Source: Kocuria sp. cx-455
GTDB taxonomy: Bacteria > Actinomycetota > Actinomycetes > Actinomycetales > Micrococcaceae
Direction of reading: 5' to 3'
Length of the DNA: 64,000 nt
Assembly (NCBI RefSeq): GCF_014698015.1
Contig: NZ_JACXBS010000001.1
Coordinates: forward strand, 186,001-250,000
Shown here piece after piece: positions 34,307 through 42,959 of this stretch. A program made the position numbers and the translations under genes. The notes beneath the pieces are model-generated. The model was not told the origin of the DNA. It ran no database searches and saw only the letters and a program-made list of their open reading frames with translations. Position 1 is the first letter of the stretch; each line of letters starts with the position of its first letter.

Positions 34307-35406
34307 CTGTTCTTCTTGTACCATTTTGTCTGATTTTCTGTTTTCTAGATTTTGCCCCTTACCCGACGGCGTCTTGGGGGGTTGAGAATAATTCTCCGGC
34401 TTATGGGTTGGGGGGTGAATCGGGGGTTGCGAAAAGTACTTCGGCAACTGCGCAGCGGGAATTTACGGACATCAAAGTCGACTGGGGGGCAAAGGGCACC
34501 GGCGACGCAGGGGACATTTCTGTGTCCCTCGGCCGACCTGGCGCTAGTCAGGACACCGGAGATAGCTCTGGTGCCGTGTGGGATCCTGATGAAGACCCGG
34601 ACTTCCAGAAGGCATTACGCCACAGATTGATGAGCGACGATGACTCGATCTTCTTCGACCCCACCAAGATGGATGCGGCGCTGAATCGAACCACTTATAG
34701 CCTGCAAGACCCATGCGCCGGAGAAGATGGCGATGCTTTCGATGACTGTCGTCAAGCACAAGAGTGCACGGTCGATGGTGGTGGTGAAGGCGTCAACATG
34801 GACGTGGTTGTCGGCCAAGCGGGGGAAGAAGGCCGTGCATCGCGCGGAACCCAGATGTGCGTGGCCAATGCTGATGCGGCAGAAGCAGATGACGAGGGTG
34901 TTATCCCGCTCCCCGTATTCACCCTGCAGGATTTCCAACGCCTGAACGTCGCGCCCGCTGTCTCTACCGTCGAACCGGCGCCGGACACTCTCAAGAACAT
35001 GAACACCAATGTGTTCGCCGTCGCGGGTGCCCAGGTGTTCCAAACTGAGCTGGGTGGTTTCCCAGTTGCGGTGCGGGCGTATCCCACGCAGTACTCCTGG
35101 AACTATGGTGATGGGGCCACCCTTGGTCCCACGCCTCTGACGGGTGTTCCGTTGGCGGAGGGCGATTGGGACATCCCAACGGATACGTCCCACGTCTATG
35201 CGGAAACCGGCGACTACAGCGTCACGTTGACCACCTACTTCTACGGCGAATACAACGTGGCGGGCACCGGCTGGCAGCCGGTTGCTGGCTTCAATGAGGT
35301 GGCTTCCGCTCCCGTTCCGATCAGCGTGTGGAAAGCCACTGTCCGAAACGTTGCCGATGACTGCAACGAGAACCCCCGCAGCTTTGGCTGTCCCGGAACT
35401 AACTGA
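34270..35406 (+). CDS. Secreted PKD-domain protein, partner of the DUF6318 lipoprotein
   Basis: 378 residues from GTG 34270, inside the preceding gene; no later start precedes the signal peptide (KKRLTVLLVPFCLIFCFLDF..ASWG). A disordered acidic region leads to a Cys-containing segment (DPCAGEDGDAFDDCRQAQEC) and a C-terminal PKD-like beta-sandwich. The PKD signature is YSWNYGDGATLGP, then TSHVYAETGDYSVTLTTYFYGEY. A final Cys pair (DDCNENPRSFGCPG) may be a disulfide. It is predicted to be secreted and perhaps to adhere to the cell surface or polysaccharide. The first ~180 bp lie in the AT-rich patch. Confidence 0.7.
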   Translation: MDLRNRFSKKRLTVLLVPFCLIFCFLDFAPYPTASWGVENNSPAYGLGGESGVAKSTSATAQREFTDIKVDWGAKGTGDAGDISVSLGRPGASQDTGDSSGAVWDPDEDPDFQKALRHRLMSDDDSIFFDPTKMDAALNRTTYSLQDPCAGEDGDAFDDCRQAQECTVDGGGEGVNMDVVVGQAGEEGRASRGTQMCVANADAAEADDEGVIPLPVFTLQDFQRLNVAPAVSTVEPAPDTLKNMNTNVFAVAGAQVFQTELGGFPVAVRAYPTQYSWNYGDGATLGPTPLTGVPLAEGDWDIPTDTSHVYAETGDYSVTLTTYFYGEYNVAGTGWQPVAGFNEVASAPVPISVWKATVRNVADDCNENPRSFGCPGTN

Positions 35407-35449
35407 ACCATGGAAGTTCGGTTACTGCCCCGACCTCGAAGAAGTCAGA

Positions 35450-35555
35450 TGTGAGGAAACTGCAGCCCTCAAGACTGGTGTGAGGGAAGGGTCCAAAATG
35501 GAGCAAGTTTGGACATTTCCATCACTTGAGACTTGGTGGCTGCAGTTTCCTCACA
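35450..35555. repeat. 106-bp inverted-repeat element, copy 1
   Basis: Terminal arms TGTGAGGAAACTGCA (35450-35464) and the exact complement at 35541-35555; pairing extends to 18 bp per arm (19 if the flanking A/T pair at 35449/35556 is counted). An inner dyad GTCCAAA/TTTGGAC lies at 35491-35514. It sits between the convergent PKD and tctA genes. Copy 2 (39236-39341) is the same length, has the same 15-base arms and aligns without gaps through much of the interior. Confidence 0.75.
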
Positions 35556-35583
35556 TGAGGCCGCGTGCCCGCGAGGGAACCTC

Positions 35584-37089
35584 CTACGTATCCCGCTTGG
35601 TTCGGCTGGTGATCTTGCTCCGCAGGGTCACCAGCAGCACGATCGCCAGCAAGCCGTAGAGCGTCAGGGCAATCGGGCCCTGCACGAGTACGGAGGCATC
35701 GCCGTCGGCGCTGATGAGGGCATCGCGCAGGCTCGTCTCAGCCAACGGCCCCAGCACCATGCCGATGATGAGCGGCGCCAGCGGATAATCATGCATACGC
35801 ATCAAGAAGCCGACAATGCCCACACCCAGTAGGAGAAGCAGGTCGAACGACGAGCCGGACGTCGCATAGATGCCCAGTCCACAAAACACCGTGATGCCGG
35901 CGTACAGGTAGTGGCGCGGAATCAGCAGGAGCTTGGCCCACACCATGGCGAACGGCAGGTTGATGATCAGCAGCACGACCATCGCAATGAAGAAGCTCGC
36001 CAACAGTGCCCACACCAAATCCGGGGCGCGTTCGAACAGCAACGGGCCCGGCTGCAGGCCATACTGACGGAACGCCGCGAGCATGATGGCCGCGGTCGCG
36101 GAGATCGGTAGGCCCAGAGCCAGCAGGGCGCCCATGGCCATGCCGGTCGTGGAGTTGCCGGCGGCCTCCGGGGCCGCCAAGCCTCGGATGGCGCCCTTAC
36201 CGAACTGCGGGTCATGACGACGTCGATCCAGCTTGCGTTCCGCGCCGTAGGCCAAGAACGTGGGGATCTCGGAACCACCGGCGGGGACCACTCCGAAGGG
36301 GAGGCCGATGGCCGTGCCGCGCGCCCAAGCAGGTGCGGCTTCGCGGAGCTCTTTCTTGCTCAACCACGGGCGGCCCTTGGACCGGATCATCTGGCCCTCA
36401 CGTTGGAAACGCGCAATGGTCGCGAAGTAGATGACCTCGCCCAGAGCCAGCACCGCCACGGTCACGGTGACCAGCGAGATGCCATCGAAGAGGAACGGGG
36501 AGTCCATGGTGAAACGGGGGATACCCGTGACGCCGTCAATACCCACCACCGCGATACCCAGACCGAATGCCAGAGACAACAGGCCCTTGACCGCAGAATC
36601 CGTGACCACGGAGGACGTGGCCATGAACGCGAACAATGCCAGGGCAAAGAACTCCGCGGGCCCGAACTGCGTGGAGAATTCCGCGAGGAACGGCGCCAGG
36701 AACACCACCACGCCGGAGGCAATGAAACCGCCCACGAACGCACCGATGGCCGCGGTGGCCAGTGCCTGTGGAGCGCGCCCGTCCAGGGCCATCTTGTGAC
36801 CTTCGAAGGTTGAAGCAATGGCGGACGCCTGCCCCGGGGTGTTCATCAGAATGCCCATGGTGGAGTCACCGAACAAGCCTCCGAAGTACACGCCGGAGAA
36901 CATGATGAACGCGGCCGTGGGTTCCAGGGCGAAGGTCACGGGCAGAAGGAGTGCCACGGCCATGGATGAGCCCAGACCGGGCATGACGCCCACGGCGGTG
37001 CCCAGAAAACACCCCAGGACCACCCAGAACAAGTTCTGCCAGGTGAGGGCTCCAGCGAAGCCCTCCATCAGTAAGGACAAAGTCTCCAT
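35584..37089 (-). CDS. tctA: Tripartite tricarboxylate transporter large permease TctA
   Basis: 501 residues, about 12 helices, the normal TctA length. Conserved segments include GTAVGVMPGLGSSMAVALLLP near the N-terminus, MFSGVYFGGLFGDSTMGILMNTPG, and the second-half EAAGNSTTGMAMGALLALGLPISATAA. It is the large channel subunit of a TTT importer driven by an ion gradient, working with TctB and the periplasmic-type binding protein TctC. Its start follows the tctB stop with no spacer. Substrate (citrate, tartrate or another carboxylate) cannot be read. Confidence 0.92.
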   Translation of the reverse strand: METLSLLMEGFAGALTWQNLFWVVLGCFLGTAVGVMPGLGSSMAVALLLPVTFALEPTAAFIMFSGVYFGGLFGDSTMGILMNTPGQASAIASTFEGHKMALDGRAPQALATAAIGAFVGGFIASGVVVFLAPFLAEFSTQFGPAEFFALALFAFMATSSVVTDSAVKGLLSLAFGLGIAVVGIDGVTGIPRFTMDSPFLFDGISLVTVTVAVLALGEVIYFATIARFQREGQMIRSKGRPWLSKKELREAAPAWARGTAIGLPFGVVPAGGSEIPTFLAYGAERKLDRRRHDPQFGKGAIRGLAAPEAAGNSTTGMAMGALLALGLPISATAAIMLAAFRQYGLQPGPLLFERAPDLVWALLASFFIAMVVLLIINLPFAMVWAKLLLIPRHYLYAGITVFCGLGIYATSGSSFDLLLLLGVGIVGFLMRMHDYPLAPLIIGMVLGPLAETSLRDALISADGDASVLVQGPIALTLYGLLAIVLLVTLRSKITSRTKRDT

Positions 37090-37656
37090 TTAGAAGCCAC
37101 CCCCGAGAATTCCAGAGGGCAGCGAGAGCCCCAGTGCCATGTCGAACGCGATGTACGCAACGGAGCTGACCGTCAATCCAATGATCAATGAGACCAAGGG
37201 CCGCTTGGACCCGAATCCGCGGGCCACGCACCAGAACAACAGCGCCGCTCCAAGGATCCACCCCAGAAACTCCAGAAGCAGGGAGAAGGCTAAGAACCCG
37301 CCGATGACCCAGATGAGCGAACGCCACGAAAAGATGGCGGGAGCGGCGTCGTCGGTGTCGCCCAACGTGCCGCTGGACCAGTGACGAACAACGGTGATGA
37401 TCTGCACGACCACCAGGACGTAAATGACGCCCGTAATGATGGCCGGGAAGAAGCGCGGGCCGGGGAAGTCCACGGAATCCGGGACGTCCATCACCAGCAT
37501 GCCCACGAGCAGATACGTGGCGAACGCGGCGAACACCACTGGCATGACGAGGGCGCGAAGTAGAGCGCCGGCGGAGCGTGGACTGCCGCCGGAGGAAGGG
37601 GCGGCGTCCGTCCAGGGCGCGGGCGCCGAGGAATCCGAAACCGATGCGTGACTCAC
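37090..37656 (-). CDS. tctB: Tripartite tricarboxylate transporter small permease TctB
   Basis: 188 residues from GTG 37656, chosen because AAGGAG lies nine bases upstream and the GTGA overlaps the tctC stop. A Ser/Pro-rich N-terminal tail is followed by four predicted helices, including FPGPRFFPAIITGVIYVLVVV and the glycine-rich end LGLSLPSGILGGGF. This is the DUF1468/TctB layout. It is the second gene of tctCBA, joined to both neighbours without gaps. Confidence 0.88.
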   Translation of the reverse strand: MSHASVSDSSAPAPWTDAAPSSGGSPRSAGALLRALVMPVVFAAFATYLLVGMLVMDVPDSVDFPGPRFFPAIITGVIYVLVVVQIITVVRHWSSGTLGDTDDAAPAIFSWRSLIWVIGGFLAFSLLLEFLGWILGAALLFWCVARGFGSKRPLVSLIIGLTVSSVAYIAFDMALGLSLPSGILGGGF

Positions 37657-38654
37657 AGTCCCAACTCCTTGTACAGGGCGGTGATTCGCTCGGTCTCGTC
37701 CGTGATGAACTGCGTGAGCGCATCGCCGGTGATCACATTCTCGTTCCAGTTGTAGCGCTTGATGGCTTCGCCCCATTCGGGAGTGGCGATCGTTTCCAGC
37801 ACGATGTTCTCCAGCTCTTGTTTTTCGTCATCGGTGATGCCGCCGGGAGCCATCAGGATGCGCCAGTTGGCCAGAGTCACGTCGTAGCCCTGTTCGACGG
37901 TGGTCGGAATGTCGACGCCCTCCACGGGTTCCTCCGCCACGATCGCGAGCGCGCGGAGCCTGCCGGACTCGATCTGGTCAATGGAATCCGGGTAACCGCT
38001 GGCCGCCGCGGCCACGGTGCCGTTGAGCAGCGCCTGCGTGGACTCGCCGCCGCCGTCCGAGGACACGTAAATCATGTCCGCCGGTTTGATGCCGCCGGTA
38101 ATGGCCATTTCGGTGACCACCAGCTGGTCGAAAGAGCCGCCGCCGGTCCACGGGACATTGCCGGGGTTCTGCGACCAGGCCCTCAAGAGGTCGTCAAGGG
38201 TCTTGTAGGGGGAGTCGGCGGGAACCACGATCACGTCGTACTCCTCGACCGTGACGGCCAGGGGGCTGACGTCGTCGTACTTAGTGGCGGAATCGTACTG
38301 AATGGTTGCGGCCAGCTGGCCGGTGCCGCCGACCATCAAGTTGTTCGCGTCGCCGTCCAGAACGGACAGGTTCCCCAACGCGATGGTTCCGCCAGCGCCC
38401 GGCATGTTGACCACCTGCGTGTTGTTGATGATGCTGTTCGCCCGCTGTGCCTGCTGCATTTCGCGGGCAACGGTGTCCCAGCCGCCGCCGGCCGCGGCCG
38501 GGGCAATGATGGTCATGCTCGAACGAAGGTTGTTACCCCCGGAGGCGGACGTGATGGATCCGGTGACGGCGGTTCCAATGGCACCAGCCGCGATCAGCCC
38601 ACCGATCCCGTACGTGATGAACTGCCGACGGTTCGGCGGACGTTTCTCGACCAA
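37653..38654 (-). CDS. tctC: Tripartite tricarboxylate transporter substrate-binding protein TctC
   Basis: 333 residues if started at TTG 38654, which has CAGGAG six bases upstream; the frame extends to 38762 but that stretch has no signal and no site. The N-terminus carries a twin-arginine-like signal (NRRQFITYGIGGLIAAGAIG). The Bug/TctC fold follows: IIAPAAAGGGWDTVAREM, VVNMPGAGGTIAL and VTVEEYDVIVVPADSPYKTLDDLL. It captures the carboxylate outside the membrane and delivers it to TctAB. As the first gene of the operon it has its promoter in the AT-rich gap 38655-38851, shared with the divergent stress protein. Confidence 0.87.
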   Translation of the reverse strand: MVEKRPPNRRQFITYGIGGLIAAGAIGTAVTGSITSASGGNNLRSSMTIIAPAAAGGGWDTVAREMQQAQRANSIINNTQVVNMPGAGGTIALGNLSVLDGDANNLMVGGTGQLAATIQYDSATKYDDVSPLAVTVEEYDVIVVPADSPYKTLDDLLRAWSQNPGNVPWTGGGSFDQLVVTEMAITGGIKPADMIYVSSDGGGESTQALLNGTVAAAASGYPDSIDQIESGRLRALAIVAEEPVEGVDIPTTVEQGYDVTLANWRILMAPGGITDDEKQELENIVLETIATPEWGEAIKRYNWNENVITGDALTQFITDETERITALYKELGL

Positions 38655-38851
38655 ACGGGTCTCCTGAATTAAATGCACTGGTGGCGAGCGGACTGGCGGC
38701 CTGGGACCGACCGAAAGATTGTGACCTAGAGTACACATAAGCTCATCTGAGAAAGTAATCAATCACAGAAGTCGCGCATAATTTAGGTAACAACAAGTCG
38801 TGCCGCTCAATGAGTTGCCCCAGCCCGTAGACCGAGGAGAAGTTTCCAGAA

Positions 38852-39202
38852 ATGACCATCATCCTTGCCAGCGCAGACACCCCCGCCGGGCACGCCGCCC
38901 GAAACTTCGCCATTGACGAAGCCCGACGCCGCGGCGCGGACCTCATTGTGTTTCCCGTGGACGGTTCCACCCCGGACATCTCCGGCTTCGGCTACGACCG
39001 CGTCACCCTGGAAAACGCAGACGGCCGCAGCAAGGACGCCGTGGGGGACCTCATCGACGCCACCAACCGCTCCGAGGTCGAGGCCGTGGTCGTGGGTGTG
39101 AAGCGACGCAGCCCCGCGGGCAAGATCTTCCTGGGCTCCTCCGCCCAGCAGATCATCCTGGAGGCCGCCGTCCCGGTGATCTCCGTCAAACCCGCCACCT
39201 GA
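38852..39202 (+). CDS. Small single-domain universal stress protein
   Basis: 116 residues, shorter than the usual 140-160, with one UspA fold. The ATP loop GVKRRSPAGKIFLGSSAQ keeps the G-2x-G-9x-G-S pattern in modified form, and the end VPVISVKPAT is typical. ATG 38852 follows GAGGAG (38836-38841). It is divergent from tctC across a 197-bp AT-rich region and is followed by the second 106-bp repeat element. Confidence 0.83.
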   Translation: MTIILASADTPAGHAARNFAIDEARRRGADLIVFPVDGSTPDISGFGYDRVTLENADGRSKDAVGDLIDATNRSEVEAVVVGVKRRSPAGKIFLGSSAQQIILEAAVPVISVKPAT

Positions 39203-39235
39203 CCTTCAATGTGATCGGCGGGGCGGCCAATCACA

Positions 39236-39341
39236 TGTGAGGAAACTGCACCCCCGAAGTCTCATGTGATGCAAACGTCCGACATTGAGCCGAATTCTGC
39301 ATCTCCCTCCCCTAAGGCTGCACCACTGCAGTTTCCTCACA
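39236..39341. repeat. 106-bp inverted-repeat element, copy 2
   Basis: Perfect 15-bp terminal arms TGTGAGGAAACTGCA (39236-39250) and complement (39327-39341). Internal positions match copy 1 at many sites without gaps (for example GTGA.G.AA, GTCC.A.AT). It lies between the stress protein (end 39202) and the MATE gene (start 39382), leaving little room for a promoter. Confidence 0.75.
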
Positions 39342-39381
39342 CCAGACTCTTCGACTACTCAGCACCCCCTACTCTGGACGG

Positions 39382-40758
39382 GTGCAGCCCGAACCCGAAT
39401 CCCCAGCCACAGCAGAGCCCCGTGACACCCGGTCCCTGAACCGGCAGATCCTAGCGCTCGCGGTCCCCGCGTTCGGCGCGCTGATTGCGGAGCCGCTGTT
39501 CCTGCTGGCGGATTCGGCGATCATCGGCCACCTGGGCACCGCGCAACTCGCGGGCGTGGGCATCTCCGCAACGGTGGTGCAGACCGTGGTCGGGCTCATG
39601 GTGTTCCTGGCGTACTCGACCACCCCCGCCGTGGCGCGACATCTCGGGGGTGGTCGGCTCAAACAGGCCCTCGAAGTCGGTCGTGACGGTCTCTGGACCG
39701 CGGCCGGTCTCGGTGTGCTGCTCGCCACCGTAGGCATCCTCGCGGGTAGGCCCCTGTTGCAAGCGCTCGGTGCGCGGGGTGAGGTACTGGAGCACGCGAC
39801 GTCGTACTTCGTGTGGTCCATGCCCGGGCTGCTGGCCATGCTGGTGGTGCTGGCTGCAATGGGCGTGCTGCGCGGGCTGCAGGACACCAAAACCCCACTG
39901 ATCATCGCGGGTATCGGCGCGGCGGTGAACGCGGGACTGAACGTCGCGCTCGTCTATGGTGCAGACCTGGGCGTGGCCGGGGCGGCAATGGGTACGAGCA
40001 TCACTCAGTGGGCCATGGCCATCACGTATTTGGTGCTGCTGGGCCGGCAATTTGCCCGTGAGAACGTGCGGCTGACCACCGGCTGGCGCGGCATCCGTGG
40101 GCACCTCACGGTGGGATCCTGGCTCATGCTGCGCACCCTGTCGCTGCGCGCGGCGATCCTCGCGACCGTCGTGGTGGCAACGGCCCAGGGAGCAGAAAAT
40201 CTGGCGGCGTACCAACTGACCATGACCGTCTTCAACTTCTTGGCGTTCGCGCTCGATGCGCTCGCGATCGCCGCCCAGGCCCTGCTCGGAAAGGAACTCG
40301 GTGCCCGCGACCTCGACCGGCGGACCGAGCGGGACGGCGTGCGCCACCTCATGCACCGGCTCATCCGGTGGGGGCTGGGATTCGGCGTGGTCACGGGCTT
40401 GGTGGTGGGCTTGGCGGGCCCACACCTGGGGTTCCTGTTCACGCCGTCGGAGCGCGTGCAATACCTGTTCGGGATCGCGCTGGTGGTGGTCGCGGTGGGC
40501 CAACCCCTCGCGGCATATGTGTTCGTGCTCGACGGCGTGCTGATCGGCGCCGGCGACGCCCGGTACCTGGCGCTGGCCGGCCTCATCAACATCGTGGTGT
40601 ACGCGCCGCTGCTGTGGGCGGTCATGCAGTTCGCCGGTGGTGGCGCGGCCGGTATGGCCTGGCTGTGGGTTGCATACGCGGGCGGGTACATCGGCGCGCG
40701 GGCGCTCACGCTGGGCTGGCGGATACGCAGCGACCGATGGATGTACGCCATGGCCTGA
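39382..40758 (+). CDS. MATE-family efflux transporter, DinF-like
   Basis: 458 residues with 12 helices in two halves. The first half carries VPAFGALIAEPLFLLADSAIIGHLG and the second repeats the pattern (LRTLSLRAAILATVVVATAQG). The DTKTP loop (RGLQDTKTPLIIAG) marks the DinF branch of the MATE family. It exports toxic compounds using an ion gradient. The GTG start at 39382 lies only 40 bp after the end of the repeat element. Monocistronic. Confidence 0.88.
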   Translation: MQPEPESPATAEPRDTRSLNRQILALAVPAFGALIAEPLFLLADSAIIGHLGTAQLAGVGISATVVQTVVGLMVFLAYSTTPAVARHLGGGRLKQALEVGRDGLWTAAGLGVLLATVGILAGRPLLQALGARGEVLEHATSYFVWSMPGLLAMLVVLAAMGVLRGLQDTKTPLIIAGIGAAVNAGLNVALVYGADLGVAGAAMGTSITQWAMAITYLVLLGRQFARENVRLTTGWRGIRGHLTVGSWLMLRTLSLRAAILATVVVATAQGAENLAAYQLTMTVFNFLAFALDALAIAAQALLGKELGARDLDRRTERDGVRHLMHRLIRWGLGFGVVTGLVVGLAGPHLGFLFTPSERVQYLFGIALVVVAVGQPLAAYVFVLDGVLIGAGDARYLALAGLINIVVYAPLLWAVMQFAGGGAAGMAWLWVAYAGGYIGARALTLGWRIRSDRWMYAMA

Positions 40759-40887
40759 CCACACGCTGGTTTCAGCCGTCGACCGCGCCGCTCGCGCCCT
40801 TCGGATCGGGCGTTACCCCGCGAATCGACGGGCGAAACGAGTGGCGCACGTCTCTATTTACACGGGCGGATCTACTATCCTTAAGGC

Positions 40888-41883
40888 ATGAACAAAGACG
40901 TTCCCAACACCAAGTCCGCATCCGTCAACGGCCCGATCTTGGTGGGCATTGACGGTTCCGAAATTGCACTGCGAGCCCTGGATCGCGCCATCGAGGAAGC
41001 GCGCGTCCGCAACCTGGGTGTGCGCCTCATCGGAGCATTCCCGGTGGTCGGTGTGGGAGACCCCGGCCTGGAGCGTCGCTTCCGTGAAGCCGTGACCGCT
41101 GAGAACGACCAGAACCTTCAGGCCGCTCTGGACCGCGTAGCACAAGCCGATGTCACGGTGGACACCGTCAGTGGTGAGGGAGACGCGGCCAAGGCCATCA
41201 TTGAGGCCGCCAAGGACTGCAGCCTGGTGATCATGGGTAAGCGCGGTAAGGGCGGCGCGTTGCGGGGCCGCTTGGGTTCGGTGTCCGCGGCAGTGGCCGC
41301 GCACAGCCCGGTGCCCGTGATCGTGGTTCCGCCTCATGCAGACGATGACAGCTCCGATGTGGAGTCCGCTCGCGAATCCGCCCACCACAAGGACGTCCAC
41401 GTCACCGATGAGCAATCCCAGGGCGACACCCGCACCCCGGCCTCAGAGATGGACTTCACGGGATCCGTGGTGGTCGGTGTGGACGCCGCGGGAGAGAAGA
41501 ACCCGGCGGTGGCCCAGGCCATCGAGTACGCCAAGGCCCACGGTTCCACGCTGAGCCTCGTGTCCGTCAACGGTGCCCTCTCCGGCACCCCGGACTGGTT
41601 CCAGGACCAGTACAACCAGACCTACTACTTCGATGAGTCCGTGCGGAAGCTCAACCAGATCGCTCAGGATCTCACGGAACAGAACCCGGATCTGAAGGTC
41701 ACCCGTCACGGGTTCCTGGGCCGCCCCGGTCGCGTGCTGGTCCAGGCAACCCGCACCGCGGACCTCGTGGTGGTCGGCTCACGCGGCATTGGTGGCTTCA
41801 CCGGCCTGCTGCTCGGTTCGGTCTCCCAGTCGGTGCTCGGTGCGACCGCCGGACCCGTCATGGTGGTCCCCAACGGCAAGTGA
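40888..41883 (+). CDS. Tandem universal stress protein
   Basis: 331 residues with two UspA domains joined by an acidic linker (about 145-190). Domain 1: ILVGIDGSEIALRALDRA..IMGKRGKGGALRGRLGSVS. Domain 2: VVVGVDAAGEKNPAVAQA..VVGSRGIGGFTGLLLGSVSQSV. Both have the full G-2x-G-9x-G-S ATP-binding motif. It is followed 48 bp later by a second tandem USP, forming a two-gene unit. An AT-rich promoter-like stretch precedes ATG 40888. Such proteins respond to starvation, redox or hypoxic stress. Confidence 0.9.
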   Translation: MNKDVPNTKSASVNGPILVGIDGSEIALRALDRAIEEARVRNLGVRLIGAFPVVGVGDPGLERRFREAVTAENDQNLQAALDRVAQADVTVDTVSGEGDAAKAIIEAAKDCSLVIMGKRGKGGALRGRLGSVSAAVAAHSPVPVIVVPPHADDDSSDVESARESAHHKDVHVTDEQSQGDTRTPASEMDFTGSVVVGVDAAGEKNPAVAQAIEYAKAHGSTLSLVSVNGALSGTPDWFQDQYNQTYYFDESVRKLNQIAQDLTEQNPDLKVTRHGFLGRPGRVLVQATRTADLVVVGSRGIGGFTGLLLGSVSQSVLGATAGPVMVVPNGK

Positions 41884-41931
41884 GCCTGAAACAGTAGCCA
41901 TTCACTACACACAGAAACAGGTGCGAAACAG

Positions 41932-42822
41932 ATGTCACAACGAATCGTGGCGGCATACGACGGCTCCGACTACAGCGAACGCGCGTTGGACTGGGCCATC
42001 CAGGAAGCAGCAGCTCAGGAGATTCCGCTGAAGATCGTGGTCTCCACCGGTCGCCCCGTGGGTGTGGATCAGTCCCTGTACGGTCCCTTCCTGGACGCCG
42101 TGCAGGAGGAGTCCGAGAAGCTCACCCGCGCGGCAGTGGCCAAGGCCAAGGACGCCGGCGTGCAGGTGCAGGGCATCATCGAACGCGGTGACGCCGCCGG
42201 CGTGATCGTGTACGAGGCCAAGGATTCCTCCCTGGTGGTCATGGGAAAGCGCGGCCGTCACGGCGTGCGCGGCCGCGTGGGATCCGTTTCCGCCGCTACG
42301 GCATCCCACTCGCCCGTGCCCGTGGTGATCCTGCCGGAGAGCTGGAACCCGGCTCAACGCGAGTCCCGTTCCGAGGACGAGTCCTTCGAGGGCGCCGTGG
42401 TGGTGGGCGTGGACAAGCTCGGCGCCAAGAACAAAGCGGTGCACGTGGCCGCCGATTACGCCCGCGCGCACGGTCTCACCCTGGCGGTGGTCAGCGTGGT
42501 TCCGACCACCAGTTACCTGCCCATGAACTCCTCCGAGTTGGAGCGCGCGGTGCAGGAGCAACTGCTGGCCCCGGCGAAAGAGCTCACCGACCAGGTAGCC
42601 CAGGAATTGGGCGCCACGTACCCGGATCTGAACATCGTGACCCGCGTGCTGCAGGGACGCCCGGCGGATGCCCTGGTGGATGCGTCCCGCACCGCTGACC
42701 TCCTGGTCATGGGTTCGCGCGGTTACGGCGGATTCCGCGGGCTGCTCATGGGCTCGGTCTCCCAGGCCGTGCTCGCGGACACCGAGTCACCGCTGATGAT
42801 CGTGCCCAACCGCGAAAAATAG
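41932..42822 (+). CDS. Tandem universal stress protein
   Basis: 296 residues with two UspA domains: RIVAAYDGSDYSERALDWA with MGKRGRHGVRGRVGSVS, and VVVGVDKLGAKNKAVHVA with MGSRGYGGFRGLLMGSVSQAV. Both ATP loops are intact. It is closely related to the preceding gene, probably a duplication, but has a shorter linker. A GC hairpin with TTTT at 42856-42889 ends the pair. Confidence 0.9.
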   Translation: MSQRIVAAYDGSDYSERALDWAIQEAAAQEIPLKIVVSTGRPVGVDQSLYGPFLDAVQEESEKLTRAAVAKAKDAGVQVQGIIERGDAAGVIVYEAKDSSLVVMGKRGRHGVRGRVGSVSAATASHSPVPVVILPESWNPAQRESRSEDESFEGAVVVGVDKLGAKNKAVHVAADYARAHGLTLAVVSVVPTTSYLPMNSSELERAVQEQLLAPAKELTDQVAQELGATYPDLNIVTRVLQGRPADALVDASRTADLLVMGSRGYGGFRGLLMGSVSQAVLADTESPLMIVPNREK

Positions 42823-42855
42823 GCAACGTAGCGTACGGGAGGCCCCGTGCGACGT

Positions 42856-42889
42856 CGGCGCCCCGTCTCCACCGGCGGGGCGCCGTTTT
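42856..42889 (+). terminator. Rho-independent terminator after the usp pair
   Basis: CGGCGCCCCG (42856-42865) pairs perfectly with CGGGGCGCCG (42876-42885) around a 10-base loop and is followed directly by TTTT. Confidence 0.9.
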
Positions 42890-42959
42890 CATTCCGCGGG
42901 TGGATCCGTTGTGGGCGTGCGGTGCCTATTGTGGTGTCAATCGCACCCGAGGAGGCATC

